This document shows, one piece after another, positions 8,335-17,359 of a DNA stretch of 64,000 nt. The notes under the pieces were generated by a model that was not told the origin of the DNA, did no database searches, and saw nothing but the letters and a program-made list of their open reading frames with translations. A program made the translations under genes and the position numbers. Each line of letters starts with the position of its first letter. Within the stretch, counting starts at the first letter, position 1. This stretch comes from Bacillus_BA fengqiuensis (GTDB lineage: Bacteria > Bacillota > Bacilli > Bacillales > Bacillaceae_H): NCBI GenBank assembly GCA_030813035.1, contig JAUSTV010000005.1. One strand, written 5' to 3'.

Positions 8335-9771
8335 TCATTCTCTATCAAAAAGAGAAGCGCCAGAAATACCCGGCTTTGTCATCTCATAAGGATTTAAAAT
8401 AAGATCCAGCTCTTCTTCTGTTAATACATCATATTGTAAGCATAACTCTCGAACGGGTTTCCCCTTTAAGATTGCTTCCCTGGCGATACGCGCTGCCACC
8501 TCATATCCGATGTGGGGATTAACGGCCGTGATGATTCCGACACTCTTGTCCACATATTCCTTCAATTGTTTTTCATTTGCCTCAATGCCTGTGAGACAAT
8601 GGTCCGTAAAGGCACGGAATCCATTGTTCATGATGCTGATGGATTGAAGCAAGTTAAAGACAAGCACCGGCTCCATCACGTTTAATTCAAGCTGTCCCGC
8701 TTCGGAAGCGAGACAAATGGTATGGTCGTTGCCGATGACTTGGAAAGCTACTTGGTTAATCATCTCCGGCATGACAGGGTTTACTTTTCCCGGCATAATC
8801 GATGAGCCCGGCTGGCGAGCCGGTAACGTAATTTCAGCGAGTCCGGCTCTCGGTCCCGATGCCATTAAACGGAGGTCATTGGCAATTTTAGACATGTTCA
8901 TGGCACATACTTTCAGTGCTGCCGACACTTCTGTATATGCGTCGGTATTCTGTGTCGCATCCACAAGATGCTCTGCTCCAACAAGCGGCAGGCCGCTAAT
9001 GTCCGCTAAATGCTTGACTACATTTTTAATATAGCCGGGATCGGCATTTAACCCTGTTCCAACCGCTGTTGCTCCCATGTTCACTTCATATAAATGCTGG
9101 CGTGATTGCTGAATGCGTTTTATATCACGCTCTACTACACGGCTGTATGCTTCAAACTCTTGACCAAGACGGATGGGCACTGCATCTTGGAGATGGGTTC
9201 GTCCCATTTTGATTACATGATCAAATTGCTGTGATTTTTTCTTCAGAACATCCAGCATGTCTTGCATCGTATGTAATAAGCTTTCAATGGAAGTAAGAGT
9301 TGCAAGATGAATGGCCGTTGGGAACACATCGTTCGTTGATTGGGACATATTGACATGACTGTTTGGACTTAAATGCTTATAGGTCCCTTTTTCATGACCA
9401 AGTAATTCAAGGGCACGGTTGGCAATCACTTCGTTTGCATTCATGTTCATGGAAGTACCCGCACCGCCTTGAATGGGATCGACGATGAACTGCTCATGCC
9501 ACCTTCCCTGGATAATTTCATCCGCTGCCTTGATAATGGCATGCCCTATCCCCTCGTATAAGCGCTTCACATCCATGTTTGCTAAAGCTGCGGATTTTTT
9601 TACCATCGCCATCGCTTTAATTAACGATTCGTGAATCCGGTAGCCTGTAATCGGAAAATTTTCGACCGCACGCAAAGTTTGGATGCCATAATACGCATCT
9701 TTTGGTACTTCTTTCGCCCCTAGGAAATCGTTTTCAATTCGTGCATCATTATTGTCATTACTAGCTGACAT
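8335..9771 (-). CDS. aspA: Aspartate ammonia-lyase
   Basis: The protein has 478 residues, the normal AspA length. It deaminates L-aspartate to fumarate and ammonia as a cytosolic tetramer. The fumarase/aspartase superfamily signature is seen as GSSIMPGKVNP near residue 323, and TSMNMNANEVIANRA, the active-site HLSPNSHVNMSQSTNDVFPTA region and MGRTHLQDAVP are also present. The ATG at 9771 follows GGGGGGGGAA. The gene is separated by about 150 bp from the EutB-like gene upstream on the same strand. The pair suggests catabolism of an aspartate-family amino compound feeding the TCA cycle. Confidence 0.95.
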   Translation of the reverse strand: MSASNDNNDARIENDFLGAKEVPKDAYYGIQTLRAVENFPITGYRIHESLIKAMAMVKKSAALANMDVKRLYEGIGHAIIKAADEIIQGRWHEQFIVDPIQGGAGTSMNMNANEVIANRALELLGHEKGTYKHLSPNSHVNMSQSTNDVFPTAIHLATLTSIESLLHTMQDMLDVLKKKSQQFDHVIKMGRTHLQDAVPIRLGQEFEAYSRVVERDIKRIQQSRQHLYEVNMGATAVGTGLNADPGYIKNVVKHLADISGLPLVGAEHLVDATQNTDAYTEVSAALKVCAMNMSKIANDLRLMASGPRAGLAEITLPARQPGSSIMPGKVNPVMPEMINQVAFQVIGNDHTICLASEAGQLELNVMEPVLVFNLLQSISIMNNGFRAFTDHCLTGIEANEKQLKEYVDKSVGIITAVNPHIGYEVAARIAREAILKGKPVRELCLQYDVLTEEELDLILNPYEMTKPGISGASLFDRE

Positions 9772-9926
9772 AATTTCCCCCCCTTATTTTTAATTGGCTT
9801 ATACCACATTCTTACTGTGTAAATACATGGAGTATTAAGGGATTTCACGCTTTTTTTTACTCTCACATCTTGAAAGGGCTTATGCGTAATGAACGGCTTT
9901 ATTTATGGCCCATCCATTATGTAAAT

Positions 9927-10925
9927 TCATAGATAATCTTGGATTAACCGAGAGAGTACAGAAAGATCAACGTTATGTCCGCTTATGATGACTGCAATGG
10001 CACCATCTTGATGGGGAATTTTCTTTCCTAAAACAGCCGCAACCCCTGTCGCTGCTGCTCCCTCCATAATCATGCGATGCTTATCCATCATAAATGCCAT
10101 ACTATAGGCAATCTCCTCTTCCGGTATAAGAATGGCCTCATCCATGTACTGCCCAACCATCCGGAATGTATATTGATTGTCCAATCCAATCCCGCCAAGC
10201 AAACTATCAGCAAGAGTATCCTCTTCTTCAAGCTGCAATGGTTTTCCGGCTTTTAAACTTTCATACATCACAGCCGCCTGTTCCATCGAAACACCGGTTA
10301 CCCTGATATCAGCATCGTTCGATTTCACTGCTAATCCGATCCCTGAAAGCAGTCCCCCTCCAGAAAGCGGTACGACGATATCGGTAAGGTCAGGAACTTC
10401 CTCCAATATTTCTAGTCCAATCGTACCCTGACCTGCAATTACATGTGGATCATCAAAAGGCTGAATAACTGTCAACCCTCTCTCTTTCTCTAATTCATAG
10501 CAACGTTCCCCTGCTTCGTCTTGACTATCCCCATAAATTTCAAGTTGGGCTCCTAATCTTTTTAGTGAGTCAACTTTTGCCTTCGGTACACGATTTGAAA
10601 TGCAAACTACCGCATCGATGCCCAATTTTTTCGCTACATAGGCAACAGCCATACCATGGTTTCCAGTCGAAAACGTCGCAACCCCTCTTTTCTTCTCTTC
10701 TTCGCTTAAGCTTAAGATTTTATTGGCCGCGCCCCTTACTTTAAACGCTCCAATTTCATGGACATTCTCAAGCTTTAAATAAACAGGGCGCCCCGCTCTT
10801 TCCGATAGAATAGAAGATTGAATCAATGGTGTTCTATTTATAATAGAAGCAATTCGTTTTCGCGCTTCCCATACATCACGGATCGTTACATCATGACTTT
10901 TCTTTATAGATGGAATATAAGACAA
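9927..10925 (-). CDS. PLP-dependent threonine dehydratase family protein, EutB-like
   Basis: The protein has 332 residues from a TTG start at 10925 behind GGGAGGGAGAG. It is a fold-type II PLP enzyme: the Schiff-base Lys is in IGAFKVRGAANK, the substrate loop is STGNHGMA, and the phosphate-binding loop is PLSGGGLLSGIG. There is no C-terminal ACT domain, so it is a catabolic or specialised dehydratase, not biosynthetic IlvA. The stretches PFDDPHVIAGQGTIGLE and ADSLLGGIGLDNQYTF remind me of EutB, the hydroxyectoine-utilisation dehydratase. No other ectoine gene is in the window, so a serine/threonine or hydroxyaspartate dehydratase remains possible. The neighbouring aspA and pdxS fit a PLP-dependent route to aspartate and fumarate. 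Confidence 0.8.
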   Translation of the reverse strand: MSYIPSIKKSHDVTIRDVWEARKRIASIINRTPLIQSSILSERAGRPVYLKLENVHEIGAFKVRGAANKILSLSEEEKKRGVATFSTGNHGMAVAYVAKKLGIDAVVCISNRVPKAKVDSLKRLGAQLEIYGDSQDEAGERCYELEKERGLTVIQPFDDPHVIAGQGTIGLEILEEVPDLTDIVVPLSGGGLLSGIGLAVKSNDADIRVTGVSMEQAAVMYESLKAGKPLQLEEEDTLADSLLGGIGLDNQYTFRMVGQYMDEAILIPEEEIAYSMAFMMDKHRMIMEGAAATGVAAVLGKKIPHQDGAIAVIISGHNVDLSVLSRLIQDYL

Positions 10926-11131
10926 ATTCTCTCCCTCCCCGATAATAGATCATATAATGTGTTCAATGAAAATTCCTGTCCTCTGCTTTGGATTATATAT
11001 CAAGAATTTTCTGATATCAATTGTCAAAAGTGCATATAATGAACGATAGTTTTCATACAATTTTAATAACTAGTCTTTTGATAACTTGTTACTAAATATA
11101 TAAATCTATCAAACGAGAGTCGATTCATAAC
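10926..11131. other. Intergenic region upstream of the EutB-like gene
   Basis: About 200 bp of AT-rich DNA with no gene. It separates the EutB-like unit from the terminator of the meta-cleavage operon and should hold the EutB promoter. Confidence 0.5.
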
Positions 11132-11168
11132 AAAAAAACCAGCAATATAATTCTGTTTACTGGTTTTA
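11132..11168 (-). terminator. Rho-independent terminator of the meta-cleavage operon
   Basis: Read on the minus strand, AAAACCAG pairs with CTGGTTTT and the stem runs into a T7 tract. It lies about 100 bp after the tautomerase stop, closing the operon that starts near 21.5 kb. Confidence 0.8.
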
Positions 11169-11268
11169 TATTTAAATTACATATGTATTTTTTTGTTTTA
11201 TTTATCGCTTTCTAATGGACATTTTCCTTTGATTAAAGGCCCGCTATATCCCACCTTCATTCTTGAAT

Positions 11269-11469
11269 CTATTTCGGAGACACATTCATCTCTCTTTTCG
11301 TTTTCCCCCCGACTCCCCAATGTGTATCGGCGATTTCGGTCACCAACACCCGCACTTGCTCCGGTTTCACATCAAGGTTTTTAACCGCCGCATCCGTCAC
11401 ATCAGCAATTAAACTTCTAATCTGCTCCTGTCCTCTGCCTTCCAACACTTGAATTTGAATAATCGGCAT
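11269..11469 (-). CDS. dmpI: 4-oxalocrotonate tautomerase
   Basis: The protein has 66 residues from ATG at 11469, preceded by AAGGAGG. This start places Pro directly after the Met (MPIIQIQVLEGR), as required: after Met removal, Pro1 is the catalytic base of the family. An upstream in-frame start would bury the Pro. The enzyme isomerises 2-hydroxymuconate (4-oxalocrotonate enol) to the keto form, the substrate of the decarboxylase encoded just upstream. Conserved features downstream are the Arg in KPEQVRVLVTEI and a Trp (THWGVGG). It is the last gene of the meta-cleavage operon and is followed by a terminator. Confidence 0.93.
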   Translation of the reverse strand: MPIIQIQVLEGRGQEQIRSLIADVTDAAVKNLDVKPEQVRVLVTEIADTHWGVGGKTKREMNVSPK

Positions 11470-11626
11470 AACCATCCTCCTTGACTCTTCGTTTTTTATC
11501 ATCCAATTGTACATATCTGTTTTATGTATAAACGGGCGGTATTAACCCAAAAGGATGCTTTCCGATCCCTGATCCGTAAAGAATAGCCATGGGCAATACC
11601 ACCCCATGGCCCTACTTCGATTCATA

Positions 11627-12415
11627 TTATTTGCAGGAAAACGACACGCTGCCCAAGCCATCGAATTGAGCGACAATCGAGTCGCCTTCTTCAAAGGCAA
11701 CTGCTTCGGATAAGGCGCCGCTTAACACGATATCCCCTTTTTTCAAGCCTTCGTTTCGTTGGCCAAGTTTATTGACCGCCCAAGCGACCGCTGCTGCGGG
11801 ATGACCTAAAACAGCAGCACCCGCTCCCACCGTCGCGACCTCTCCATTTTTGGACATAACCATTCCTACATTGGCTAAATCGAGCTGTTCCGGCTTCACC
11901 CACTTGCTTCCAACAACAAAGCGCGCAGAAGAACAATTATCAGCTACTACATCAGGAAGGGTAAATTTGAAATTCAAATAACGGCTGTCAATGATCTCAA
12001 GGGCCGGCGCTACATATTTGACCGCTTTTAACACATCTTCTGCCGTCACATTCGTCCCTTGGAGGTCTTCAGCCATTAAAAATGCGATTTCCGGCTCTGC
12101 TTTCGGATGAATCAGCTGCTTGCTTTCCATTGGCTCCCACTCAAATGCGAGCATATTGTTTAACAAATAACCATAGATTGCTTCACTGATTCCCATCATG
12201 TCCTGCTTCGCTTTACTCGTTAAACCGAGCTTAACGCCCGCTCGTTTTGCGCCTTCTTTTATCTTTCGGTCAATAAGCTGCTGCTGCAGGTCATAAGCGT
12301 CCTCCATCGTCAATTCAGGGTACCGGTCTGTCACTTTCGTTACTTCCCGGACCTCTTTTTCCGCAGAAAGGAGATAGTCTACAATTTCCATATCCGTACC
12401 TTTGGTCAATGTCAT
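11627..12415 (-). CDS. dmpH: 4-oxalocrotonate (2-oxo-3-hexenedioate) decarboxylase
   Basis: The protein has 262 residues and belongs to the hydratase/decarboxylase branch of the fumarylacetoacetate hydrolase-like family. Metal-binding and active-site segments are visible: KLGLTSKAKQDMMGI, PKAEPEIAF and EIIDSRYLNFKFTLPDVVADN. The DSRYxxFKF(D/T)LPDV version is that of DmpH/XylI decarboxylases; the paralogue at 14529-15308 has the hydratase version (DSRIADWKIKL). It removes CO2 from the tautomerised oxalocrotonate to give 2-hydroxypenta-2,4-dienoate. The start ATG (12415) lies 1 bp past the aldolase stop with GGGGGTG as ribosome site, so translation is probably coupled. Confidence 0.9.
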   Translation of the reverse strand: MTLTKGTDMEIVDYLLSAEKEVREVTKVTDRYPELTMEDAYDLQQQLIDRKIKEGAKRAGVKLGLTSKAKQDMMGISEAIYGYLLNNMLAFEWEPMESKQLIHPKAEPEIAFLMAEDLQGTNVTAEDVLKAVKYVAPALEIIDSRYLNFKFTLPDVVADNCSSARFVVGSKWVKPEQLDLANVGMVMSKNGEVATVGAGAAVLGHPAAAVAWAVNKLGQRNEGLKKGDIVLSGALSEAVAFEEGDSIVAQFDGLGSVSFSCK

Positions 12416-12416
12416 G

Positions 12417-13442
12417 TTACACCCCCGCCTTTACTTTGGCCAACTCTGCCGCCACATCTAAAATCATGTCTTCCTGTCCACCTACGACTTTTCTTTTTCC
12501 AAGTTCCATCAAAATATCACGCGGGTCAAGGTTGAATCGCTTCCCGGCTCGCTCTGCATGAAGTAAAAAGCTCGAATATACACCGGCATATCCCATGACA
12601 AGGCTTCCTTTGCGGATTTCCTGAGAACCCGGTAAAATCGGTCCAACCACATCTTCAGCCAAATCCATCATTTTATATAAATCAATGCCCACATCTACTC
12701 CCATCCGATCAAGCACCGCAAGCAAAGCTTCCGTTTGGGTATTGCCCGCACCCGCTCCAAGGCAGCGCACGCTGCCGTCAATTCTTGTCGCTCCCTCTTC
12801 AATCGCAGCAAGGGTATTGGCCACCGCTAACGATAAGTTGTTATGGGCATGGAAGCCGACTTCAATATCAAGCGACCCGCGCAGTGCTTTGACACGTTCG
12901 CGGACTTCATGAGGCAAAAGCGCTCCCGCGGAATCGGTTATATACACGCCTTGTGCCCCGTAGCTTTCCATCAGCTTTGCTTGTTCCACCAGCTTCTCCA
13001 CCGGCGCAGAGTGTGCCATCATCAAAAAGCCAAACGTCTCCATTCCAAGCTCACGGGCTAACTGAATATGCTGGGCTGATACATCCGCTTCCGTCACATG
13101 TGTCGCGACACGAACCAAACCCGCTCCAAGCTCGCGTGCCTGCTTTAGTTCATGGACCGTCCCGATGCCGGGAATTAAAAGAACGGCTACCGTTGATTGC
13201 TTACATTCCTCCACCGCTGCTTCAATAAGCTTCATTTCATCAACAAGGGATTTTCCGTACTGCAACGTAGAACCGCCTAATCCATCCCCATGACTTACTT
13301 CAATATAATGTATGCCCGCCCCGTCCAACGCTTTGGAGACATTTCGGACTTGTTCTTCTGTAAACTGGTGTCTGACTACATGGCTTCCATCCCGTAAACT
13401 GACTTCGGTGATTTTAATTGGCTTATCACTATTTCGTTTCAT
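12417..13442 (-). CDS. dmpG: 4-hydroxy-2-oxovalerate aldolase
   Basis: The protein has 341 residues, typical for DmpG/BphI. It cleaves 4-hydroxy-2-oxopentanoate to pyruvate and acetaldehyde. The N-terminal TIM barrel of the HMG-CoA-lyase-like (DRE) family shows ITEVSLRDGSH with the catalytic Arg-Asp, and metal-ligand histidines in VGFHAHNNLSLAVAN. The C-terminal communication domain is also present (from about residue 285). It overlaps the acetaldehyde dehydrogenase gene by 14 bp. In the family the two proteins form a complex that channels acetaldehyde, which fits the coupled gene pair. Confidence 0.95.
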   Translation of the reverse strand: MKRNSDKPIKITEVSLRDGSHVVRHQFTEEQVRNVSKALDGAGIHYIEVSHGDGLGGSTLQYGKSLVDEMKLIEAAVEECKQSTVAVLLIPGIGTVHELKQARELGAGLVRVATHVTEADVSAQHIQLARELGMETFGFLMMAHSAPVEKLVEQAKLMESYGAQGVYITDSAGALLPHEVRERVKALRGSLDIEVGFHAHNNLSLAVANTLAAIEEGATRIDGSVRCLGAGAGNTQTEALLAVLDRMGVDVGIDLYKMMDLAEDVVGPILPGSQEIRKGSLVMGYAGVYSSFLLHAERAGKRFNLDPRDILMELGKRKVVGGQEDMILDVAAELAKVKAGV

Positions 13443-14343
13443 TCGTCACAGCCCTCTCTTTCTCTCCTAGTACAGCTTCATGCAGCATGTGGCGGGCATA
13501 GTCTTCAGCGACTTTTGCCGCGGCAGCCGTCATAATATCTAAGTTCCCGGCGTAAGGAGGGAAATAGTCACCTGCTCCTGTGACTTCCAAAAACACCGTT
13601 ACTCGATTGCCGTCAAACAGCGGTTCTTGCTTTAAGCAGTAGCCCGGGACATATTCCTGAACTTTTTGGACCATATCGTAAATGGACTGGCGAATGGCGT
13701 CTTCATCCATTTGCTTTACTTCACAATACACCGTATCGCGCATCAAAATAGGGGGATCGGCAGGGTTTAAAATAATGAGGGCTTTGCCGCGGTCAGCTCC
13801 TCCTACCTCCTCAATCCCTCTTCGTGTCGTAATCGTAAATTCATCGATATTCGCTCGTGTACCGGGACCCGCACTGAGGCTGGCAATGGTCGCCACAATC
13901 TCCCCGTATGTCACATCTGCCACCTTGTTGATTGCATGGACGATCGGAATGGTCGCCTGGCCGCCGCATGTAATCATATTGACGTTGTCGGCATCAAGAT
14001 GTTCCCCAAGATTGACTGCCGGACAAACAAACGGTCCTCTCGCTGCAGGAGTTAAATCAATCGCTGTTTTGCCCAAATCTTTCAAAATCTTCGCATGCCT
14101 TACATGTGCTTTTGCTGAAGTCGCATCAAATACAATGTCCGCCAAATCGGGATTGTCAACGAGTGCTTGTATCCCGTTGCTGAATGTTTGATAGCCGGCT
14201 TTTTCGGCTCTTTTTAACCCATCCGATTCGGGGTCGATTCCAATCACCGCTGTTAATTCGATGACTTCACTGCGTTCGAGTTTATACATTAGATCCGTTC
14301 CGATATTTCCTGAGCCCACAATCGCTGCTTTTATTTTCTTCAT
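13429..14343 (-). CDS. dmpF: Acetaldehyde dehydrogenase (acylating)
   Basis: The protein has 304 residues from ATG at 14343, with GGTGGGAG in front; a GTG 21 bp upstream is less likely because it lies within the ribosome-site region. The NAD-binding motif AAIVGSGNIGTDLM is at the N terminus, and the catalytic Cys is in ITCGGQATIP (about residue 126). It oxidises acetaldehyde with CoA and NAD to acetyl-CoA, finishing the lower pathway with the aldolase partner. A 152-bp MITE occupies the space between its ribosome site and the preceding hydratase gene, so it may now depend on readthrough of that element. Confidence 0.94.
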   Translation of the reverse strand: MKKIKAAIVGSGNIGTDLMYKLERSEVIELTAVIGIDPESDGLKRAEKAGYQTFSNGIQALVDNPDLADIVFDATSAKAHVRHAKILKDLGKTAIDLTPAARGPFVCPAVNLGEHLDADNVNMITCGGQATIPIVHAINKVADVTYGEIVATIASLSAGPGTRANIDEFTITTRRGIEEVGGADRGKALIILNPADPPILMRDTVYCEVKQMDEDAIRQSIYDMVQKVQEYVPGYCLKQEPLFDGNRVTVFLEVTGAGDYFPPYAGNLDIMTAAAAKVAEDYARHMLHEAVLGEKERAVTNETK

Positions 14344-14369
14344 GCCTCTCCCACCTTCTTTCACTATTA

Positions 14370-14521
14370 GAGGTTGTTCAAAAAGTCCGGGAAAAATGAC
14401 CGTCGAATTTTGGCGTCAGCTTGCTTTTCCGCTACTCACGTATTAACAGCATACGCTCCGTTGCTCAAAGCTACGCTTCCTTGAACTTCTCGGTCCTTTT
14501 TGTCCTCCTTTTTGAACACAC
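14370..14521. mobile_element. MITE-like element with 7-bp target duplication inside the operon
   Basis: The 152-bp element has imperfect terminal inverted repeats (GAGGTTGTTCAAAAAG and GTGTGTTCAAAAAG on opposite ends). It is flanked by the direct repeat ACTATTA at 14363-14369 and 14522-14528. It has no coding capacity. It lies directly after the hydratase stop codon and 26 bp before the acetaldehyde dehydrogenase start. Confidence 0.7.
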
Positions 14522-14528
14522 ACTATTA

Positions 14529-15308
14529 TCATTCAAATCGAACAGATACCGATCCAATCGAACCGAATTCAGCCGTCACTGTATCGCCGCCCGACACTTG
14601 GACCGCTGCTGATAAAGCTCCAGGTAAAATCAATTCTCCCGCTTTGAGCGAAATGTTAAATTCGGAAAGTTTATTCGCAAGCCATGCCACAGCATGAGCC
14701 GGATGGCCAAGAGCAGCTGCCCCCGCACCTGTCGCAATCAACTCCTCATTTTTATAAAGAACCATACTGGCGCTGCGTAAATCAATTTGATCAATGGTTG
14801 AAACCTTCTCTCCTACCACCACTTTAGCGGATGAACCATTGTCGGCAATCGTATCAACGAGTTTGATTTTCCAATCGGCAATACGGCTGTCAATGATTTC
14901 AATCGTCGGAACAACGTATTTTGTTGCCATGAGTACATCTAAATACGTCAAGTTGGGACCTGTTAAATCTTCCCCAAGAATGAAGCCGATCTCCGCTTCG
15001 ATTTTAGGCGCAAGCATGGAGTCAACTTTTACGATTTCTCCGTTTTCTATCTTCATATCATCGAATAAGTGTCCATAATCCGGCTCGTCGACCCCTAACA
15101 TGCTTTGCATGGCCTTACTTGTCAGCCCCACCTTTTTTCCGATGATTGTTCTTCCTTCCGCCAGCCTTCTTTTTACAACCTCCAGCTGAATGTGATAGGA
15201 ATCGACAACCGATAATGTATCGTAACGTTCTGTAATGGGAGCGATCGGCTGATTTGTCCGCTCCGCCTCCAAAAGCTCTTCCGCCAACTTTTCAATTAAT
15301 GTTTGCAT
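14529..15308 (-). CDS. dmpE: 2-oxopent-4-enoate (2-hydroxypentadienoate) hydratase
   Basis: The protein has 259 residues of the same superfamily as the decarboxylase, with KKVGLTSKAMQSMLGV, PKIEAEIGF and IIDSRIADWKIKLVDTIADN. The DSRIxDWKIK form is the hydratase type. It adds water to 2-hydroxypenta-2,4-dienoate to give 4-hydroxy-2-oxopentanoate, the aldolase substrate. The ATG at 15308 follows GGGGTG. In the family hydratase and decarboxylase associate physically, which fits both being present as separate genes here. Confidence 0.9.
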   Translation of the reverse strand: MQTLIEKLAEELLEAERTNQPIAPITERYDTLSVVDSYHIQLEVVKRRLAEGRTIIGKKVGLTSKAMQSMLGVDEPDYGHLFDDMKIENGEIVKVDSMLAPKIEAEIGFILGEDLTGPNLTYLDVLMATKYVVPTIEIIDSRIADWKIKLVDTIADNGSSAKVVVGEKVSTIDQIDLRSASMVLYKNEELIATGAGAAALGHPAHAVAWLANKLSEFNISLKAGELILPGALSAAVQVSGGDTVTAEFGSIGSVSVRFE

Positions 15309-15364
15309 CGTTTGGCACCCCTTCTTTTAAAAATACAAAGATTGGCATATGAATCTAGTAAAGA

Positions 15365-15416
15365 CTTGGAAACGTCGGCATGGCCGCCCTTTGACCATGT
15401 CGACGCTCCCAGCTTC
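15365..15416. repeat. Degenerate hairpin related to the pdxS terminator
   Basis: It contains GGAAACGTCGGCATGG and CCATGTCGACGCTCCC, which pair imperfectly. The sequence clearly resembles the perfect hairpin at 5455-5501. It lies between the dehydrogenase and hydratase genes of one operon, so it is more likely a repeat or mRNA-processing element than a full terminator. Confidence 0.45.
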
Positions 15417-15419
15417 TAA

Positions 15420-16889
15420 TTACAACTTCATCGTCACCGTTTTAGCTTCTGTATAGAATTCGAAGCTATGGCGCCCTCCTTCACGACCGATGCCGCTTGC
15501 TTTCGCTCCGCCAAACGGCGTTCTTAAATCACGGATGTACCAGCAATTAAGCCACAGCAAGCCGGCATTCACTTCAGAAGCGACCCGTTGAGCACGCCTT
15601 AAGTCATTCGTCCAAACGACACCTGCCAATCCGTAGATTGAATCGTTTGCAATGCGAATGGCATCCTCCTCTGTTTTGAATGGAATGACAACAAGAACAG
15701 GTCCGAAAATTTCTTCCTGGGCCACACGCATTTTATTGTCTACATCATAAAAAACAGTCGGTTCATAGAAGTTTCCTTTTTCAAGGCCAGCCACCCTCTT
15801 TCCTCCATGAGCCAATTTTGCTCCTTCAGAAAGACCGATTTGCACATATTGATCGACGGTTTCTAAATGCCCCTTCGATACAAGAGCCCCCATATCCGTA
15901 TTTTCATCCGTCGGGTCACCCACTTTAATGTTTTTAACGGCAGCTGTGAATTTCTCAAGGAATTGATCGTAAATGCTTTCTTGGACGAGTAAACGTGATC
16001 CGGCCAAACAGATTTCCCCTTGGTTCCGGTAAATCGCCTCAATGGATCCTTTGACCGCTTCATCCAAATCCGCATCTTCAAAAACGATGTTGGCAGACTT
16101 CCCGCCTAATTCCAAGGAGACAGGAATTAAGTTCTCCGCAGCGTTTCTCATCACCGTTTTACCGGTATTGCTTTCCCCGACAAATGAAATGCGTCGAACA
16201 TGCGGGTGTGTCGTCATAGCCGTGCCAACCGTGCTTCCTGGTCCTGTAATGATGTTCAACACACCTGGCGGCAACCCTGCTTCATTCGCGATTTCCCCAA
16301 GCATGACGGCACTTAACGGCGTATAGGATGCCGGTTTTACAACGACCGTATTCCCAGAAGCCATGGCAGCTGAAGCTTTCCACGTCATTTGCATGAACGG
16401 CAAGTTCCAAGGAATAATTAAGCTTGTGACACCAGCCGGTGCGTATTTAGCGTAAGACATGACATTGTGTTTATCATAATGTTCATGCACCATGTATTTG
16501 GCCATTTCCGCAAAAAAGCGGAAGTTTTGCGCAGCACGAGGGATATCAAAGCCACGGCTTTCTTTAATCGGCTTTCCGACATCGAGTGTTTCTACATAAG
16601 CCAATTCATCGACTCTTTCCATAATCAAGTCAGACATTTTACAAAGAATATCCGATCTTTCCTCGACCGGCATTTTGCTCCAAACACCGCTTTCAAATGT
16701 ACGCTGCGCCGCATCAATCGCGCGTTTTGCGTCTGCTTCACTTCCATCGGCAACCGAAGCAAGCTTAACATTTGTAGCCGGATTAATGGTATCGAACGTT
16801 TTGCCTGACAGGGCATCTACATATTCTCCATCAATAAAAAGCTTGGCATCTTTCACTTTTGCTTTTTCGACTAGTGCTTCTTTCCTCAC
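15420..16889 (-). CDS. nbaE: 2-aminomuconate-semialdehyde dehydrogenase
   Basis: The protein has 489 residues of the aldehyde dehydrogenase superfamily. The Glu in SLELGGKSANIVF and the nucleophilic Cys in NQGEICLAGSRLLV are present, as are the NAD-binding FVGESNTGK and the C-terminal FGGAKASGIGREGG. Hydroxymuconic and aminomuconic semialdehyde dehydrogenases are close relatives. The adjacent ACMS decarboxylase and RidA-type deaminase make 2-aminomuconate semialdehyde the likelier substrate. It starts at GTG (16889) and overlaps the RidA-type gene by 4 bp (GTGA) with GAGGAGGG as ribosome site, so the two are translationally coupled. Confidence 0.88.
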   Translation of the reverse strand: MRKEALVEKAKVKDAKLFIDGEYVDALSGKTFDTINPATNVKLASVADGSEADAKRAIDAAQRTFESGVWSKMPVEERSDILCKMSDLIMERVDELAYVETLDVGKPIKESRGFDIPRAAQNFRFFAEMAKYMVHEHYDKHNVMSYAKYAPAGVTSLIIPWNLPFMQMTWKASAAMASGNTVVVKPASYTPLSAVMLGEIANEAGLPPGVLNIITGPGSTVGTAMTTHPHVRRISFVGESNTGKTVMRNAAENLIPVSLELGGKSANIVFEDADLDEAVKGSIEAIYRNQGEICLAGSRLLVQESIYDQFLEKFTAAVKNIKVGDPTDENTDMGALVSKGHLETVDQYVQIGLSEGAKLAHGGKRVAGLEKGNFYEPTVFYDVDNKMRVAQEEIFGPVLVVIPFKTEEDAIRIANDSIYGLAGVVWTNDLRRAQRVASEVNAGLLWLNCWYIRDLRTPFGGAKASGIGREGGRHSFEFYTEAKTVTMKL

Positions 16890-17359
16890 ATTGCACCCTC
16901 CTCATCCTCAATCTCTAAAATCATTTCAATTTCAACAGCTGTATTGTTCGGCAATTGAGCCATCCCTACTGCAGACCGGCCATGCTTTCCTTTTTCTCCA
17001 AATACGTTTACAAGTAAATCAGATGCGCCGTCCAACACTTTAGGCTGGGCCGTAAAATCTTCCGTACTGTTCACAAAACCCAGAATTTTGACGATCCGCT
17101 TTACTTTACTTAATCCACCCAGTTCATGGCTGACGGCACTTAATAAATTCAACATCGATTGACGGGCGGCTTGATAGCCTTCTTCAACCGTTAAATCTCT
17201 TCCCAATTTCCCATGATATTGATCGACGCCCTGTCCAGCCGTAAATAATAAATTCCCTGTCCGCACGCAGCTAACATAGTTCCCTACAGCAGGACGAACG
17301 GGGGACAATGATAGCCCCAATTCCTTCAGTTTACTCTCCGGCGTTTGCACTGTTGGCAT
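16886..17359 (-). CDS. nbaF: RidA-family protein, probable 2-aminomuconate deaminase
   Basis: The protein has 157 residues from ATG at 17359 (MPTVQTPESKLKELG), with GGGGTG as ribosome site. It is a YjgF/YER057c/RidA-fold trimer-forming protein: GNLLFTAGQGVDQYHGKLG, AARQSMLNLLSAVSHELGGL and GRSAVGMAQLPNNTAVEIEMI, the last matching the conserved RxxVGVxxLPxxxxVEIE pattern. In 3-hydroxyanthranilate and 2-aminophenol pathways, a RidA-like enzyme (NbaF/AmnD) hydrolyses 2-aminomuconate to 4-oxalocrotonate and ammonia, exactly the step needed between its neighbours. It overlaps the ACMS decarboxylase gene by 29 bp and the dehydrogenase gene by 4 bp. Confidence 0.85.
   Translation of the reverse strand: MPTVQTPESKLKELGLSLSPVRPAVGNYVSCVRTGNLLFTAGQGVDQYHGKLGRDLTVEEGYQAARQSMLNLLSAVSHELGGLSKVKRIVKILGFVNSTEDFTAQPKVLDGASDLLVNVFGEKGKHGRSAVGMAQLPNNTAVEIEMILEIEDEEGAM

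Noticed and set aside
8130..8402. Plus-strand open frame of 90 codons between the PucR-like gene and aspA
   Set aside because: It overlaps the aspA 3' end, has no ribosome site and low-complexity composition; it reads as chance.
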